This document shows positions 62,953-64,000 of a stretch of 64,000 nucleotides of DNA, piece after piece (position 1 is the stretch's first letter; every line of letters starts with the position of its first letter). Below the pieces are notes generated by a model, which saw only the letters and a program-made list of their open reading frames with translations, was not told the DNA's origin and searched no databases. Position numbers and translations under genes: made by a program. The DNA is from an uncultured Butyricimonas sp. (GTDB taxonomy: Bacteria > Bacteroidota > Bacteroidia > Bacteroidales > Marinifilaceae): positions 62,001 to 126,000 of the forward strand of contig CALUMT010000012.1 of assembly GCA_944321845.1 (NCBI GenBank). Reading direction: 5' to 3'.

Positions 62953-64000
62953 TATTTATTATTATTCGCGTAAACCCATTTCACTGCATCAGCATAAATC
63001 ATTTGCCTTGTACCGCTTCCCTTATCAGTCAGGACCACACTCGCCTTCCCTTCCGAGAAGTAAAAACTACCCAGCATCACCCAACCTTCACTCCCTGGTC
63101 CGGTCACTTTTATCGATATTTCCTCCTCACCATCGTCATGTTTTACCGTGTAATACTGATAATTCTCCTCTCTGTTCATCCAACGAGGTCCCGGACTCGC
63201 GGGCACGTACACATACACCTCGTAATACCCCGATTCCGGAATTGATGCGGTCCATTCTGCCTTATTATTCCCGTTACCCACTTTCTTGTACATACAACTA
63301 TTGATATAATCCCCGTAGAATGAAACCCCCACTGTTGCCGTCCATCGTGTCGGAGGAACCCAGAAATTCAGATTCTTATACTTATCCTCATCCTCTTTCT
63401 TGAAGAAGTTCTGCAATTTATTCTTTTGATTAGCCTCAATCAATCGGAATCCACGGTCTTCGTTATCGACAATAATCTCTTTTTCTCCCAATTCAAAAAC
63501 CCCTTTGTCAATATCGAAAATTCCGGTCAATGTATCCGCCGTTTCCTCTTCCACCTTGGGGAAATGCTGCATAATCTCACTCGGGATATTCTGCGCAATA
63601 TTCGTGTTGATCACCATATTATTCGGCCGGTCATCACACAACATCCGAATTTCCTTATAGTTCAACGGCTCAATAATATAGTTCAACGGCACCTTTTCCT
63701 GTGTCTGTCCCTGCATACCTCCCCCTCGTCTGCCCCGAGGTCCTCTTGGACCTCCTTCCTCGATCTCAACAGAAATGACTCCTTCCGTTTCAGTCGGATT
63801 ATGCACGTAAAAATGAACCAGATATTTCGTGTATTCATCAATGGAAACTTTCTCGGCCATTACTCCTTTAACCAATATAATCGGTGTTTTTGTTGTCGTA
63901 TACCACGTTGGGATCAGATCCATCAAATTAAAATGGAATTGTTTCATGAACTCAGCATTCAACTCACCAAAATTCGTTTCCGAGAACACATGCCTGCGGG
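62952..64000 (-). CDS. C-terminal part of a large protein ending in a golvesin-like domain (5' end off window)
   Basis: The frame is open through the right edge, so only the C-terminal ~349 residues are present. They include a beta-rich segment (EYTKYLVHFYVHNPTETEG), a Gly/Arg-rich loop (GGPRGPRGRRGGG), a segment NYIIEPLNYKEIRMLC...MVINTNIAQNIPSEI, and a C-terminal domain (about the last 130 residues) with WTASIPESGYYEVYVYVP and VVLTDKGSG...IYADAVKWVY, matching the golvesin/xanthan-lyase-like carbohydrate-binding fold. This arrangement recalls the C-terminus of Bacteroidetes ABC-2 permease/M1-peptidase fusion proteins (inference). It is the first visible gene of the RND/ABC operon. Confidence 0.65.
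   Translation of the reverse strand, partial: RRHVFSETNFGELNAEFMKQFHFNLMDLIPTWYTTTKTPIILVKGVMAEKVSIDEYTKYLVHFYVHNPTETEGVISVEIEEGGPRGPRGRRGGGMQGQTQEKVPLNYIIEPLNYKEIRMLCDDRPNNMVINTNIAQNIPSEIMQHFPKVEEETADTLTGIFDIDKGVFELGEKEIIVDNEDRGFRLIEANQKNKLQNFFKKEDEDKYKNLNFWVPPTRWTATVGVSFYGDYINSCMYKKVGNGNNKAEWTASIPESGYYEVYVYVPASPGPRWMNREENYQYYTVKHDDGEEEISIKVTGPGSEGWVMLGSFYFSEGKASVVLTDKGSGTRQMIYADAVKWVYANNNK

Overview
The window is chromosomal DNA of a Bacteroidales bacterium, most likely of the Odoribacteraceae (Butyricimonas/Odoribacter-like; this rank is an inference). Evidence: an ECF sigma/FecR pair with a DUF4974-type FecR tail, many promoters with the Bacteroidetes -7 box TAnnTTTG (best at tRNA-Val, dps and the cobalamin riboswitch, each with a TTTG -33 box), Bacteroidetes-type ExbB/ExbD1/ExbD2, bactofilins, DUF6266 and DUF3791 proteins, and few Shine-Dalgarno sequences.

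Layout. 0-2 kb: sigma factor and FecR, presumably serving a TonB-dependent receptor beyond the left edge. 2-6.4 kb: tatD, ansA, then an exbB/membrane protein/exbD/exbD operon. 6.4-11.3 kb: tRNA-Arg(CCG), ribF, an RlmI-like methyltransferase, dnaG and a TetR regulator. 11.3-17.3 kb: a tolC/adaptor/RND efflux operon with a small PII-like gene at its end. 17.4-26.1 kb is an accessory region: two DUF6266 proteins, a DUF3791 protein, a plant-type leucine-rich-repeat gene beside its decayed paralogue, an unrecognised two-gene operon, a tandem 11-bp repeat and a 6S-like structured RNA. 26.2-32.1 kb: a YitT membrane protein, a cobalamin riboswitch with its own promoter and terminator but no sense gene, and the operon yicC-gmk-nadD-radical SAM/SPASM-triple TonB. 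32.3-50.5 kb is mostly core: lepA, a hybrid histidine kinase, dps, tRNA-Val(TAC), rnhA, threonine dehydrogenase, rnr, kdsB, an M1 aminopeptidase lipoprotein, two bactofilins, yceD-rpmF-fabH, rsgA, rdgB and recO. 50.5-64 kb: one tightly packed minus-strand operon for a second efflux machine.

Most notable. The right-hand operon encodes TolC, adaptor, RND permease and then a 1583-residue protein in which a complete RND permease is fused to a complete ABC ATPase. The ATPase itself appears split by an inserted membrane block. A separate ABC-2-type permease follows, and the operon is preceded by the C-terminus of a protein ending in a golvesin-like domain. I read it as a candidate hybrid ABC/RND export system. 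The second main candidate is the orphan cobalamin riboswitch: an approximately 345-nt RNA that ends tail-to-tail with the TonB gene, suggesting a B12-controlled small or antisense RNA. The LRR locus and the 6S-like RNA are further points of interest. No rRNA, CRISPR array, transposase or phage gene was seen.
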